Shown: positions 1-8,301 of the stretch, one piece after another
Layout: each line of letters opens with the position of its first letter
Numbering within the stretch: the stretch's first letter is position 1
From: Pseudidiomarina marina
Lineage (GTDB): Bacteria; Pseudomonadota; Gammaproteobacteria; Enterobacterales; Alteromonadaceae
Length of the DNA stretch: 64,000 nucleotides
Reading direction: 5' to 3'
Assembly (NCBI RefSeq): GCF_003987045.1
Contig: NZ_PIPZ01000003.1
Coordinates: forward strand, 62,001-126,000
Translations under genes and position numbers: made by a program
Notes under the pieces: generated by a model
Databases searched by the model: none
Told to the model about the DNA's origin: nothing
Seen by the model: the letters and a program-made list of their open reading frames with translations, nothing else

Positions 1-374
1 AAACCGAGCCTTTTGATTTGGTGTTAATTTCGGCGGGAGTGAATGATGTCACTCGGCGCACCGCTTTATCTGATTGGCGTCACGATTTGCAGGCACTTAC
101 TCAGCATTTGCGCGAACAACGCCGTGCAAAACGTATTGTGTTTACGGCCTTGCCACCCATGCACAAATTCCCAGCGTTACCGCAGCCGCTGCGCTGGTTT
201 ATAGGTCAGCAGGCACGTCGTTTAGATAACGCATTGCAACGTCACTGCGAACAAAATAATTGCGAGTATCTTGCACTAGATCTCCCGTTTGAGCCCGATT
301 ACATGGCCGAGGATGGCTTTCACCCATCGCCGAAAGCTGCAAAACTATGGGCACACGCCATTCGAGAAATCTAA
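1..374 (+). CDS. SGNH/GDSL-type hydrolase, 5' end cut by window
   Basis: Only the C-terminal part is present: the reading frame is open from base 3, so the gene starts upstream of the window. Two SGNH-family signatures are visible, the GVND block (GxND, block III) near the start and DGFHPS (the Asp-x-x-His of block V, giving the catalytic Asp and His) near the end. The nucleophilic Ser block must lie outside the window. The family hydrolyses esters or acyl groups; the substrate cannot be told. dbpA follows 63 bp downstream on the same strand. Confidence 0.75.
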   Translation, partial: TEPFDLVLISAGVNDVTRRTALSDWRHDLQALTQHLREQRRAKRIVFTALPPMHKFPALPQPLRWFIGQQARRLDNALQRHCEQNNCEYLALDLPFEPDYMAEDGFHPSPKAAKLWAHAIREI

Positions 375-394
375 GCATTTAATCCGTTCATCTC

Positions 395-403
395 TGTTAT
401 ACT
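395..403 (+). promoter_or_regulatory. Possible extended -10 promoter for dbpA
   Basis: TGTTATACT (TG, one base, then TATACT) fits an extended -10 element 35 bp upstream of the dbpA start. No convincing -35 is seen at the usual distance, as is common for extended -10 promoters. Support is from the motif alone. Confidence 0.35.
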
Positions 404-437
404 TGCGCCTCGCTACCCGATTAAGAAGAATCCCACC

Positions 438-1826
438 ATGTCAAAAACCGTACCCACTCCACAATTTTCAGAAGTTGGCCTTACCGATGAACTTCTAAAA
501 AGCCTAAACGAGGCGGGCTATCAGCAGATGACCCCGGTTCAAGCAATGAGCTTGCCGTTGCTACTGCGTGGTGATGATGTGGTGGTGCAGGCACAAACAG
601 GGTCTGGGAAAACTGCTGCGTTCGCGTTAGGAATTCTAGCCAAACTGGAAGTGACCGAATTTGCGCCACAAGCTATAGTGCTGTGCCCAACTCGCGAGCT
701 GGCCGAGCAGGTGGCTGAAGCGATTCGTAAGCTCGCTAAAAACATGGCTAACGTTAAGGTGTTGACGCTTTGTGGCGGCGTGCCGACGCGGAATCAAATT
801 GCGTCGTTAGAGCATGGTGCTCATGTGTTAGTGGGAACACCAGGACGTGTACTTGATCACTTAAATCAAAACCGTTTGAACTTCGCCAAGCTGCAAACCT
901 TGGTGTTAGATGAAGCCGATAGAATGCTCGAAATGGGCTTTCAAGATGAGCTTCGTGCAATTGTGGCGAAAACGCCGAATTCCCGTCAGAACCTTTTATT
1001 TAGTGCGACTTATCCAAAGGGTATTAAACAGTTAGCTGAACAAGTATCGAAGAATGCGCAACTGCTCAAAGTAGCAGAAGCGCCAACCCAAGCTAAAATA
1101 AGCCAAGTGTTTTACCAATTAGATGACACCGATTCGGCGTATGCGGTGCAGCAAATCTTATTGAACCAGCAGCCGCAAAACTGCATGGTGTTTTGCAATA
1201 CCAAAGCGGAAGCACAGCGAATTGCCGATAAACTTATTGGTAAAGGTTTTAGCGCACTTGCGCTCCACGGCGATCTTGAGCAGAAAGATCGTGATCAAAC
1301 CATGGTGCAATTCAGCCACGGAAGTGCGCGCGTGTTAGTGGCAACCGATGTTGCTGCGCGAGGGCTCGATATTGCTGAGCTCGATTTAGTGATTAGCGTG
1401 AACATTGCACATGATTTAGACACCCACACCCACCGCATTGGTCGTACCGGTCGCGCGGGCGCTGAGGGTTTGGCCATTACCTTAGTCGGTGCGCAAGATG
1501 ACTACAAACTACGTCTGTTAGAAGATGATTTTGCTGAACCGATTCGCCTGCAACCATTACCGACAGCATCAGCGGCAAGTAAGCCGCTTCAATCAGGCTG
1601 GGTGACGTTGCAGTTAAGTGGTGGCAAGAAAGACAAACTACGGCCTGGCGATATTGTTGGCGCACTGACGCGCGATAATAAGTTAACCATGCAGCACATT
1701 GGAAAAATAAAAGTTCAGAGTAATTGGGCGTTTGTTACCGTTGAACAGGGCGCTGCCAAGCACGCGCTCAACCTCATCAATAACGATAAAATTAAGGGCA
1801 AACGCTTTCGCGCTCGCGCCCTTTAA
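438..1826 (+). CDS. dbpA: ATP-dependent RNA helicase DbpA (DEAD-box)
   Basis: A 462-residue DEAD-box helicase. The N-terminal Q-motif region, Walker A (AQTGSGKT), PTRELAEQ, DEAD, SAT and the C-terminal HRIGRTGRAG motif are all present in order. The last ~75 residues (KLRPGDIVGALT ... IGKIKV ... IKGKRFRAR) match the DbpA RNA-binding domain that recognises hairpin 92 of 23S rRNA, which separates it from RhlE, SrmB and RhlB. Length equals E. coli DbpA (457). Its known role is late 50S subunit maturation. The ribosome binding site is weak (AAGAAG). It faces the convergent mipA-like gene across a hairpin. Confidence 0.93.
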   Translation: MSKTVPTPQFSEVGLTDELLKSLNEAGYQQMTPVQAMSLPLLLRGDDVVVQAQTGSGKTAAFALGILAKLEVTEFAPQAIVLCPTRELAEQVAEAIRKLAKNMANVKVLTLCGGVPTRNQIASLEHGAHVLVGTPGRVLDHLNQNRLNFAKLQTLVLDEADRMLEMGFQDELRAIVAKTPNSRQNLLFSATYPKGIKQLAEQVSKNAQLLKVAEAPTQAKISQVFYQLDDTDSAYAVQQILLNQQPQNCMVFCNTKAEAQRIADKLIGKGFSALALHGDLEQKDRDQTMVQFSHGSARVLVATDVAARGLDIAELDLVISVNIAHDLDTHTHRIGRTGRAGAEGLAITLVGAQDDYKLRLLEDDFAEPIRLQPLPTASAASKPLQSGWVTLQLSGGKKDKLRPGDIVGALTRDNKLTMQHIGKIKVQSNWAFVTVEQGAAKHALNLINNDKIKGKRFRARAL

Positions 1827-1831
1827 AACCG

Positions 1832-1871
1832 CTCAGGAACGCAAAAGTGCTTTGCACTTTGCGAGCCTGAG
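1832..1871. terminator. Long imperfect hairpin between convergent genes
   Basis: An inverted repeat (CTCAGG ... CCTGAG outside, CGCAAAAGTGC / GCACTTTGCG inside, TTT loop) lies 5 bp past the dbpA stop and 20 bp before the stop of the convergent mipA-like gene. Position suggests a bidirectional terminator, but there is no T tract on either side, so it could equally be a Rho-boundary hairpin or a small dispersed repeat. Confidence 0.45.
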
Positions 1872-1891
1872 GTACCTATGCTAATCGCAGT

Positions 1892-2719
1892 TTAGAACAA
1901 GTAAATAAATCCGACGCCTAATTCTGCTTCATAGTTGTTCCGGGTAATTGGGCTATCCGCAACATCGCCAAGGTAGTGCTCATAAAGACCCTCAACGAAA
2001 ACCAACCAATTTTCGGCGACATATTGGCGATAATTGTAGTGCAATCCAACTGAACGGATGCCGCTACTTAGGTTTGTTTGAGGCAGACCCGATGCGGCAG
2101 ATTGCGCTGCGGTAATGCCAAAATCTTTATTGGCCCGATCGCTATCGTGGTAAACCGCAACAACGGCTAATTCAGAGCCGGTGCCATCATTTTGCTCACC
2201 GAAACGACGCCCTACACCGAATAGACCAATATTGCCGTCCTCACCGGCGATAATGCGACCATCAAGCCAATAACGCCAGTCAGCATTAAACGCCCGGCGT
2301 GCTTGCAAGACAAATTCAGCGCCTTCATCCGAATCGCCGAGGCCATTCAGGCGGCCGTCGTCCGAATCAGCCTCTTCGCGGCCTTCATCGAAACCCACGG
2401 TAGCTTCAAATAACCAGACGTCATTGCGAAGACCGCGCCAACCTAATGCTTCGCCCGCAAAGTAGAAAATGTTGTTACCTTTGCGCCATTGCACGGCACC
2501 AGCAGGGTCGATTTCGAAGCCGAATTCATCGGAACCTTCATAAGCTGATTCATATTCAATGCCGAGGCCAAGTCCGACCGCCCAACCATCTTCACCGCGG
2601 GTAAAATCATCAAGTGAAGGTAACGGCACTAACGCGGTTTTCTCTTCCTGCGCTAATGCTGTAGGAGACAATAACGCGGACAGTACGAGTGCCGATAATA
2701 AACTAATAGACTTTTTCAT
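1892..2719 (-). CDS. MipA/OmpV family outer-membrane protein
   Basis: A 275-residue protein with a clean Sec signal peptide (Met-Lys-Lys start, hydrophobic stretch to about residue 21, cut after ALA). The mature part alternates short polar and hydrophobic strands as a beta-barrel does and ends in Phe, the usual OMP C-terminus (GVGFIYLF). Overall pattern and length match the MipA/OmpV family. E. coli MipA scaffolds MltA and PBP1B, but most relatives have no proven role. A GAGGAAG ribosome binding site supports the ATG at 2719. It is monocistronic by position. Confidence 0.8.
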   Translation of the reverse strand: MKKSISLLSALVLSALLSPTALAQEEKTALVPLPSLDDFTRGEDGWAVGLGLGIEYESAYEGSDEFGFEIDPAGAVQWRKGNNIFYFAGEALGWRGLRNDVWLFEATVGFDEGREEADSDDGRLNGLGDSDEGAEFVLQARRAFNADWRYWLDGRIIAGEDGNIGLFGVGRRFGEQNDGTGSELAVVAVYHDSDRANKDFGITAAQSAASGLPQTNLSSGIRSVGLHYNYRQYVAENWLVFVEGLYEHYLGDVADSPITRNNYEAELGVGFIYLF

Positions 2720-2840
2720 AGAACTTCCTCCACCACCGAATGGGTCAAATCACTGCTCAGAGCTTGAGTATAGTACTGAAAGCTGAAGGGGGTAGATCAC
2801 CGATAAGCATTTTATGTTGGAAGAACGAACCCTAGAGAGA

Positions 2841-4031
2841 CTACAAACTCTCGCCGCAAACCCAGCCGCTCGACCACGCCCACTGGAAGTTGTAGCCACC
2901 TAACCAACCAGTGACATCGAGGACTTCACCAATGAAATACAAGCCTGGCTGCAAGCGGCTTTCCATGGTTTTCGAACTCACTTCATTGGTATCAACGCCA
3001 CCGAGAGTGACTTCTGCGGTACGGTAGCCCTCGGTGCCATTCGGTTTTAAAGGCCATTGGTGCAGGGTATCTGCCACTTGTTGAAGTAGCGCATTATTGC
3101 AGTCGGCGAGATTCTTATCGGGCCACTGATATTGCTCGCACAAGGTGAGTGCGAGACGTTTTGGAAACCATTCTTGAACGGCGGTGCGCAAACTCATGCG
3201 TGGTCGACTTTGGCGTAGTTCGTTGAGTTGAGCGAACACGTCATCCTGCGGAAGCAGGTTTACTTCAATTGACTCACCAGGGTGCCAGTACGATGATATC
3301 TGAAGCATAGAAGGACCTGATACGCCGCGGTGGGTGAACAACATGGCTTCTTTGAAGCTGGCACGCTGGTTACTGGCAACGACATCGACCGAGAGCCCAG
3401 AGAGTTCCGCATAGCGCTGTTTGTCGGCTTCGTGCAAGGTAAACGGCACTAGTCCAGCACGCACGGGCACAATACGGTGACCAAATTGTTCGGCGAGCTG
3501 ATAACCGAGTGGGGTTGCGCCGAGTTTTGGCATCGACAACCCGCCACACGCAACAACGATTTTCTCAGCTTGCAAAAGCCCTTGGGAGGTTTTCACAAAA
3601 TAGCCGTCCGCTGAGTGCTCGACGCTCAGTACTTCGGTGCGTAATTGCACATGAGCGCCATGCTTGCTGCACTCTTGCATCAACATATTGACGATGTCTT
3701 TGGCGCTGTTGTCGCAAAACAGTTGGCCAAGAGTCTTCTCGTGATAAGCAATGCCGTAATCGTTCACTAATCCAATGAAGTCCCACTGGGTATAGCGGCT
3801 CAGTGCCGATTTACAAAAATGCGGATTTTCGGAGAGATAGTTCTCGGGGCTAGCGTACATATTGGTGAAATTGCAGCGGCCACCGCCCGAGATCAAAACC
3901 TTCTTACCGGCTTGCTTGGCGTGGTCGAGGACCAGTACCCGTCGACCACGCTTTGCTGCAGTTGCCGCACAATGCAAGCCAGCTGCGCCGGCCCCAATCA
4001 CAATCACATCATGTACGGCAGACTGCGACAC
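2841..4031 (-). CDS. HI0933/YhiN-family FAD-dependent oxidoreductase
   Basis: N-terminal dinucleotide-binding motif VIVIGAGAAGLHCA, then KKVLISGGGRCNFTN, the family hallmark, and a C-terminal FAD-contact region (GEVLDVTGWLGGYNFQWAWSSG). This is the HI0933-like flavoprotein family, about 390-400 residues; its physiological reaction is not established. The open frame extends 24 codons upstream inside the peroxiredoxin gene. I prefer the GTG at 4031, which gives 396 residues, has AAGG 8 bp upstream and starts 5 bp after the peroxiredoxin stop. It is last in the elaA-rsmJ-peroxiredoxin run. Confidence 0.85.
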   Translation of the reverse strand: MSQSAVHDVIVIGAGAAGLHCAATAAKRGRRVLVLDHAKQAGKKVLISGGGRCNFTNMYASPENYLSENPHFCKSALSRYTQWDFIGLVNDYGIAYHEKTLGQLFCDNSAKDIVNMLMQECSKHGAHVQLRTEVLSVEHSADGYFVKTSQGLLQAEKIVVACGGLSMPKLGATPLGYQLAEQFGHRIVPVRAGLVPFTLHEADKQRYAELSGLSVDVVASNQRASFKEAMLFTHRGVSGPSMLQISSYWHPGESIEVNLLPQDDVFAQLNELRQSRPRMSLRTAVQEWFPKRLALTLCEQYQWPDKNLADCNNALLQQVADTLHQWPLKPNGTEGYRTAEVTLGGVDTNEVSSKTMESRLQPGLYFIGEVLDVTGWLGGYNFQWAWSSGWVCGESL

Positions 4032-4035
4032 GGCA

Positions 4036-4518
4036 TTAACCTTGTAGGGCTTCGAGCACGTGCTCAGCGCTACTGACGCCGTAGGTTTTTTCGTCTTCAA
4101 CAAATAAGTGGGTAATCACGCCGTCGGTAATGACCATGGCATAGCGCTCAGCACGTGTGCCACCGAAGCTACCGGTTTCTTTTGTTAAACCTAATTTTTG
4201 GTGGTAAGCAGCATCACCGTCTGATAACAACATCACGCTGTCATCAACGTTCAGTGCTTTACCCCAAGCTTTCATCACAAAAGCATCGTTTACCGCAACG
4301 CAAGCAATGGTTTGTACGCCTTGTGCGCGCAAATCATTGGCGTGCTTCACAAAGCTTGGTAAATGCTTTTCAGAGCAAGTTGGGGTGAATGCACCCGGCA
4401 CGGCGAATAAAATGTGCGTGCCTTTGGCAAATAATTCCGCCGGGTTAAATTGTTGCATACCCACATCGCCAAGCGCAGTTAACGTACCTGCTGGAATTCT
4501 GTCATTCGTTTTAATCAT
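4036..4518 (-). CDS. Peroxiredoxin, Prx5-like AhpC/TSA family
   Basis: A 160-residue thiol peroxidase domain. The peroxidatic Cys lies in PGAFTPTCSEKHLPSF, the form typical of Prx5-like enzymes; no glutaredoxin domain is fused, so reduction needs an external thiol donor. The role is detoxification of hydrogen peroxide or alkyl hydroperoxides in the cytoplasm. The open frame is nine codons longer, but the ATG at 4518 has GGAGC seven bases upstream and fits family length. It overlaps the end of rsmJ by 8 bp (ATGATTAA), indicating coupled translation. Confidence 0.88.
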   Translation of the reverse strand: MIKTNDRIPAGTLTALGDVGMQQFNPAELFAKGTHILFAVPGAFTPTCSEKHLPSFVKHANDLRAQGVQTIACVAVNDAFVMKAWGKALNVDDSVMLLSDGDAAYHQKLGLTKETGSFGGTRAERYAMVITDGVITHLFVEDEKTYGVSSAEHVLEALQG

Positions 4519-5191
4519 GATGTTGCTCCGGAAAATAAAGATCAAAGCGGTGCTTCTTGCTTACCACTTGGGCATGCGGTGAAACACCAGCTAAAAAGTC
4601 AGCATGCTGGGGGCGTTTTACAACCACCCGCTGACGAGCTATTCGTAGCGCAGGTTGCAACAACTCGTCGGCGTCGTCATCGGCACCGACGAGCTGTTGA
4701 AACATTTGCATGTCTTTCTTTACGGCTGCTTTGGCTTTGCGATCACCTTTTGGGTACATCGGATCCAAATAAACCACGTCAAAACTGTCGTCTGCAATCT
4801 CGTCTAAGCTGCTAACGTCTACCAAGTATAGTCGATGCTGCCACTCTGGCATGGCTTGGTGCAAACGCACTAAGGCGTCAGCGAGTAGCTGTTTGACTAT
4901 GGGGTGCCGTTCGTTTAAGCCGACAGTTGCGCCTAATTGCGCTAATACTTGGGCATCGCGGCCCAATCCTGCGGTTGCATCTAAAATGCTTGGGTTTTTC
5001 ACCTTGTGCAGACCGCACGCACGCGCAATCGCTTCGTCTTTGATGCGCGCTTGCGCGGCACGAAATGCGGTTTTACCGGTTAAGAAATCAATGCGTAGCG
5101 GGTGCATTTTCGGTTGGTCCAACCAACGCAGTTGTAACCCTTCCGCGCTTTGTTCAAGAACGAAGGTGCTGTCGGATGGGGTGTCGCTCAT
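4511..5191 (-). CDS. rsmJ: 16S rRNA (guanine(1516)-N(2))-methyltransferase RsmJ
   Basis: 226 residues matching RsmJ (YhiQ). The SAM-binding region reads ILDATAGLGRDAQVLAQLG, and VVYLDPMYP is the catalytic (D/N)PxY-type loop. RsmJ makes m2G1516 in 16S rRNA. Its start overlaps the elaA stop by 4 bp (ATGA) and its end overlaps the peroxiredoxin start, placing it inside one operon. Confidence 0.92.
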   Translation of the reverse strand: MSDTPSDSTFVLEQSAEGLQLRWLDQPKMHPLRIDFLTGKTAFRAAQARIKDEAIARACGLHKVKNPSILDATAGLGRDAQVLAQLGATVGLNERHPIVKQLLADALVRLHQAMPEWQHRLYLVDVSSLDEIADDSFDVVYLDPMYPKGDRKAKAAVKKDMQMFQQLVGADDDADELLQPALRIARQRVVVKRPQHADFLAGVSPHAQVVSKKHRFDLYFPEQHHD

Positions 5192-5634
5192 GGCTGACGT
5201 TCCATATCGATATGCGGAATATCATCTTCTAAGTATTCTTTGCTAATAGCAACAAAACCAAAACTTTCATAAAACGCCCGCAAATACACTTGTGCGCCCA
5301 AGCGAATTGGCAGTGTTGGTGTGTAAGTGTGGCAAACGTCAAGTGCGCGTTGCATCAATTCACGACCGAGACCTAAACGACGAACTGACTGTGCAGTGAG
5401 AACACGACCGATACGGCTGTAGCCATCACCACCCTCACCAAGAAATATACGAGCGTAGGCAACGACTGTTTCGGTATCGCTATTGGCCCATAAATGCAGG
5501 GCGTTTACATCAGTGCCGTCGGCATCTAAATAAGGACAGGTCTGTTCAACCACAAACACCTGCTCGCGGCGCTGAATAATGTCATAAAGCTCGGTGGTCG
5601 TGAGTTCTGCAAAAGCCTTTAACTGCCAGTTCAT
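5188..5634 (-). CDS. elaA: ElaA-like GNAT N-acetyltransferase
   Basis: 148 residues. The N-terminal pattern (LYDIIQRREQVFVVEQTCPYLDADGTD) is diagnostic of ElaA, and the acetyl-CoA pyrophosphate loop is GRVLTAQSVRRLGLGRELM. The substrate of ElaA is not firmly known. It overlaps dam by 4 bp upstream and rsmJ by 4 bp downstream. Confidence 0.85.
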   Translation of the reverse strand: MNWQLKAFAELTTTELYDIIQRREQVFVVEQTCPYLDADGTDVNALHLWANSDTETVVAYARIFLGEGGDGYSRIGRVLTAQSVRRLGLGRELMQRALDVCHTYTPTLPIRLGAQVYLRAFYESFGFVAISKEYLEDDIPHIDMERQP

Positions 5635-6509
5635 CGTAAACGCTTCCGTAATTCAGGCCCTATTTTCGGAGTAAGGGCGACGACATTATTGCGGTCATGC
5701 TGATACAGTGCCAAGAGTTCGGCGACTTTTCCGCGGCTGTCGCCTTTAGGACTTATAAACCGTGCCACTTGCAGGCTTTCTAATTCGGCATTCTTATAAA
5801 GTAACCGAGTAAACTCAGTATCATGATTACTAATCACCACCGGAATGCCTCGTTTTCTCGCCGTATGTTCGGCACGACGTGCTAATTCTGTTTGGTCATC
5901 CATACCAAAGCCACCACAAGCGTAACTGGTAAAGTTAGCGGTTAAGCTGAGCGGCGCATAGGGTGGATCGCAGTAGACCACATCGCCTTTTCGCGCGCGG
6001 CGAAACACTTGTTCAAAGCCCATGCAGGTAAAGGTGGCGCGTTGTGCTTTTTCAGCGAAAAATTCGATTTCTGCCTGCGGAAAATAAGGACGCTGATACT
6101 GTCCAAATGGCACATTAAATTGCCCCGACAAATTATAGCGGCACAAGCCGTTATAGCCATGGCGATTGAGATACAAAAATAGCAAAGAACGCTCGTACGG
6201 ATCGGAGCTCGCATTAAATTGTTGGCGCAGCGCATAGTATGCTTCAGGCGTATTATTTGCCATGCTAAATAGCTTACGGGCATCGTCAATAAAGCGCTTG
6301 GGACGACGTTTCACAAACTTGAACAGTGTGATTAAGTCAGGATTCACATCGTTGAGTAAGTATTTCGGATAATCGGTATTAAGAAATACCGAGCCAGCGC
6401 CAACAAATGGCTCAATCAGCTTATTGCCTTCAGGCAAAACCGCGGTGATTGACTCAATGAGGTTGTACTTACCGCCTGCCCATTTCAGAAAGGCGCGCTG
6501 CTTCGTCAT
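5631..6509 (-). CDS. dam: DNA adenine methylase (GATC), Dam
   Basis: 292 residues, a D12-class adenine-N6 methyltransferase. The SAM motif near the N-terminus is FLKWAGGKYNLI with FVGAGSVFLN (motif I); the catalytic motif IV is DPPYAPL. Location downstream of aroK-aroB identifies it as the orphan Dam that methylates GATC and supports mismatch repair and replication control. In E. coli damX lies between aroB and dam; here the gap is only 15 bp, so damX is missing from this place. The weak ribosome binding site suggests translation depends on read-through from aroB. Confidence 0.93.
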   Translation of the reverse strand: MTKQRAFLKWAGGKYNLIESITAVLPEGNKLIEPFVGAGSVFLNTDYPKYLLNDVNPDLITLFKFVKRRPKRFIDDARKLFSMANNTPEAYYALRQQFNASSDPYERSLLFLYLNRHGYNGLCRYNLSGQFNVPFGQYQRPYFPQAEIEFFAEKAQRATFTCMGFEQVFRRARKGDVVYCDPPYAPLSLTANFTSYACGGFGMDDQTELARRAEHTARKRGIPVVISNHDTEFTRLLYKNAELESLQVARFISPKGDSRGKVAELLALYQHDRNNVVALTPKIGPELRKRLR

Positions 6510-6524
6510 GCTACTCGGCTCATT

Positions 6525-7628
6525 TTATAATAAAGGGCTATGTGCGTCGGGGTGGCTCATGGCCGCAATAGCGGTACCAAGCGCTTGCCAATCTGACCAA
6601 GGTTCAAGACAGGCTTGTCCAATAGCTGTTGGTAGCACTAACCGAACCACACCGGCTTGTACTTTTTTATCACGTTGCATGAAGGTCTGCCAGCGCTCTA
6701 ATGGCATTTGTGGTGCACGCACTGGTAAATTCAGTTGCTGTAATAGTGTTTCGATGCGGGTGAAATCATTGCTACTGAGGCGGTCTTGCTGGTGCATTAG
6801 ATAAGCGGCGATGATGGTGCCAGCGGCAACCGCTTCACCGTGTTTCCAGCTTTCATAATGAGCTGCTTCAATGGCATGCCCAAAGGTGTGGCCAAGGTTT
6901 AGGAGTGCGCGCACCGATTGCTCGCGTTCATCAGCCGCAACAACCTCAGCTTTAATCTCACAACTGCGTTGTATCGCGTACGTGAGTGCTGCCGCATCGC
7001 GCTGATTGAGCTCGTTCTGATGCGCTTCTAACCAGGCAAAAAACTCCGCATCGGCAATGATGCCATACTTCACCACTTCGGCTAAGCCGCAGGCATAATC
7101 GCGTGCGTTCAGTGTTGTTAGACAATCCGTGTCAATGAGCACGGCTCGCGGTTGATAAAAGGCACCTACCAGGTTTTTGCCGCCCGCATGATTAATCGCG
7201 GTTTTGCCACCAACCGATGAATCGACTTGCGCTAACAGCGTGGTTGGAATTTGATAAAAAGCGACGCCACGTTGATACGTCGCCGCTACAAAGCCAGCTA
7301 AATCACCCACAACGCCACCGCCAAGCGCAATAATGGCGCAGTCGCGGTTAAAATTGTGGCGAATCAGAGTGTCCATCACGGCTTCATAATTAGCAAAGCT
7401 TTTGGCGCCTTCACCATCTTCAATGAGGTGAGTCACCACGGTGTGGTGCTGTAATTGTGCGCGTACTTTGTCGCCATAAAGTGGCTCAACGATGGTGTTC
7501 GACAGGAGTAAAATTTGTTGTGGCAGTTGCTCGAATAACGGGGTTCGCGAAAGTAATCCAGCGCCGATATCGATAGGATAGCTGCGCTCACCTAAACCCA
7601 CGATGATTTGCTGTGTGGTGTTTTGCAT
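6525..7628 (-). CDS. aroB: 3-dehydroquinate synthase
   Basis: Shikimate pathway enzyme converting DAHP to 3-dehydroquinate, NAD- and metal-dependent, cytoplasmic. The NAD-binding GGGVVGDLAGFVAATYQRG and the PTTLLAQVDSSVGGKTAINH region are intact, as are the metal-ligand segment EVVKYG and GHTFGHAIE. The frame extends five codons upstream (to 7643), but the ATG at 7628 has GGAGG five bases upstream while the longer start has none, giving 367 residues. aroK precedes it by about 30 bp; dam follows. Confidence 0.95.
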   Translation of the reverse strand: MQNTTQQIIVGLGERSYPIDIGAGLLSRTPLFEQLPQQILLLSNTIVEPLYGDKVRAQLQHHTVVTHLIEDGEGAKSFANYEAVMDTLIRHNFNRDCAIIALGGGVVGDLAGFVAATYQRGVAFYQIPTTLLAQVDSSVGGKTAINHAGGKNLVGAFYQPRAVLIDTDCLTTLNARDYACGLAEVVKYGIIADAEFFAWLEAHQNELNQRDAAALTYAIQRSCEIKAEVVAADEREQSVRALLNLGHTFGHAIEAAHYESWKHGEAVAAGTIIAAYLMHQQDRLSSNDFTRIETLLQQLNLPVRAPQMPLERWQTFMQRDKKVQAGVVRLVLPTAIGQACLEPWSDWQALGTAIAAMSHPDAHSPLL

Positions 7629-7658
7629 GAGCGCCTCCGACATTAAAAACTGGGTAAG

Positions 7659-8177
7659 TTATAAACCTACTTTCTCGATAATTTGATCAATCACGACCTT
7701 GGTGCTTTGTTCATCTGTACGCACCACAATGTCAGCGATTTCTTCATACAGTGGATTACGCAATTCTGCGAGGTTCTCAAGCACTTCGCGCGGATTGTCT
7801 GCTTCAGCAATCAATGGCCGGCGCTTATCACGCTGCGTGCGGGCGAGTTGCTTCTCAATTGTAGTTTGTAGATACACCACCACACCACGCGCCGAAAGTC
7901 GATTACGGCTTTCTTTGCTCAAGATAGAACCGCCGCCTGTCGCCAACACAATACCGGTATTTTCTGTCAGTTCTTCGATAACTTTTTCTTCGCGTGCGCG
8001 AAAACCTTCCTCGCCTTCTAACTCAAACACCCAAGCGATATCGGCGCCAGTGCGGCGTTCGATTTCGGTGTCAGAATCAAAAAATTCGAGATGGAGTTGG
8101 CGGGCTAGTTGTCGCCCGATTGTGCTTTTACCAGCGCCCATAGGGCCCACTAAGAAAATGTTACGTTTTTCAGCCAT
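7659..8177 (-). CDS. aroK: Shikimate kinase
   Basis: 172 residues. P-loop [15 protein letters not shown], shikimate-binding DSDTEIERR, and the GGGSIL loop are present; the lid region [10 protein letters not shown] follows. It phosphorylates shikimate with ATP. It follows pilQ after a 124-bp gap with no clear promoter and is close to aroB, the conserved pilMNOPQ-aroKB order of gammaproteobacteria. Confidence 0.95.
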   Translation of the reverse strand: MAEKRNIFLVGPMGAGKSTIGRQLARQLHLEFFDSDTEIERRTGADIAWVFELEGEEGFRAREEKVIEELTENTGIVLATGGGSILSKESRNRLSARGVVVYLQTTIEKQLARTQRDKRRPLIAEADNPREVLENLAELRNPLYEEIADIVVRTDEQSTKVVIDQIIEKVGL

Positions 8178-8301
8178 ATTGATGTGTTACTTCACTTATT
8201 TAACTAGCTGTGACTCACGGAATCCGGAGTGTCTCAAGACCTTCCTTTACCCAACCAAAAAGATGCGCGATTATCGCAAGTCACAGCTACATAAGCAAGG
8301 T

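Noticed and set aside
4579-5246. Open frames antisense to rsmJ and elaA
   Set aside because: Shadows of conserved coding sequence; no start signals or family motifs.
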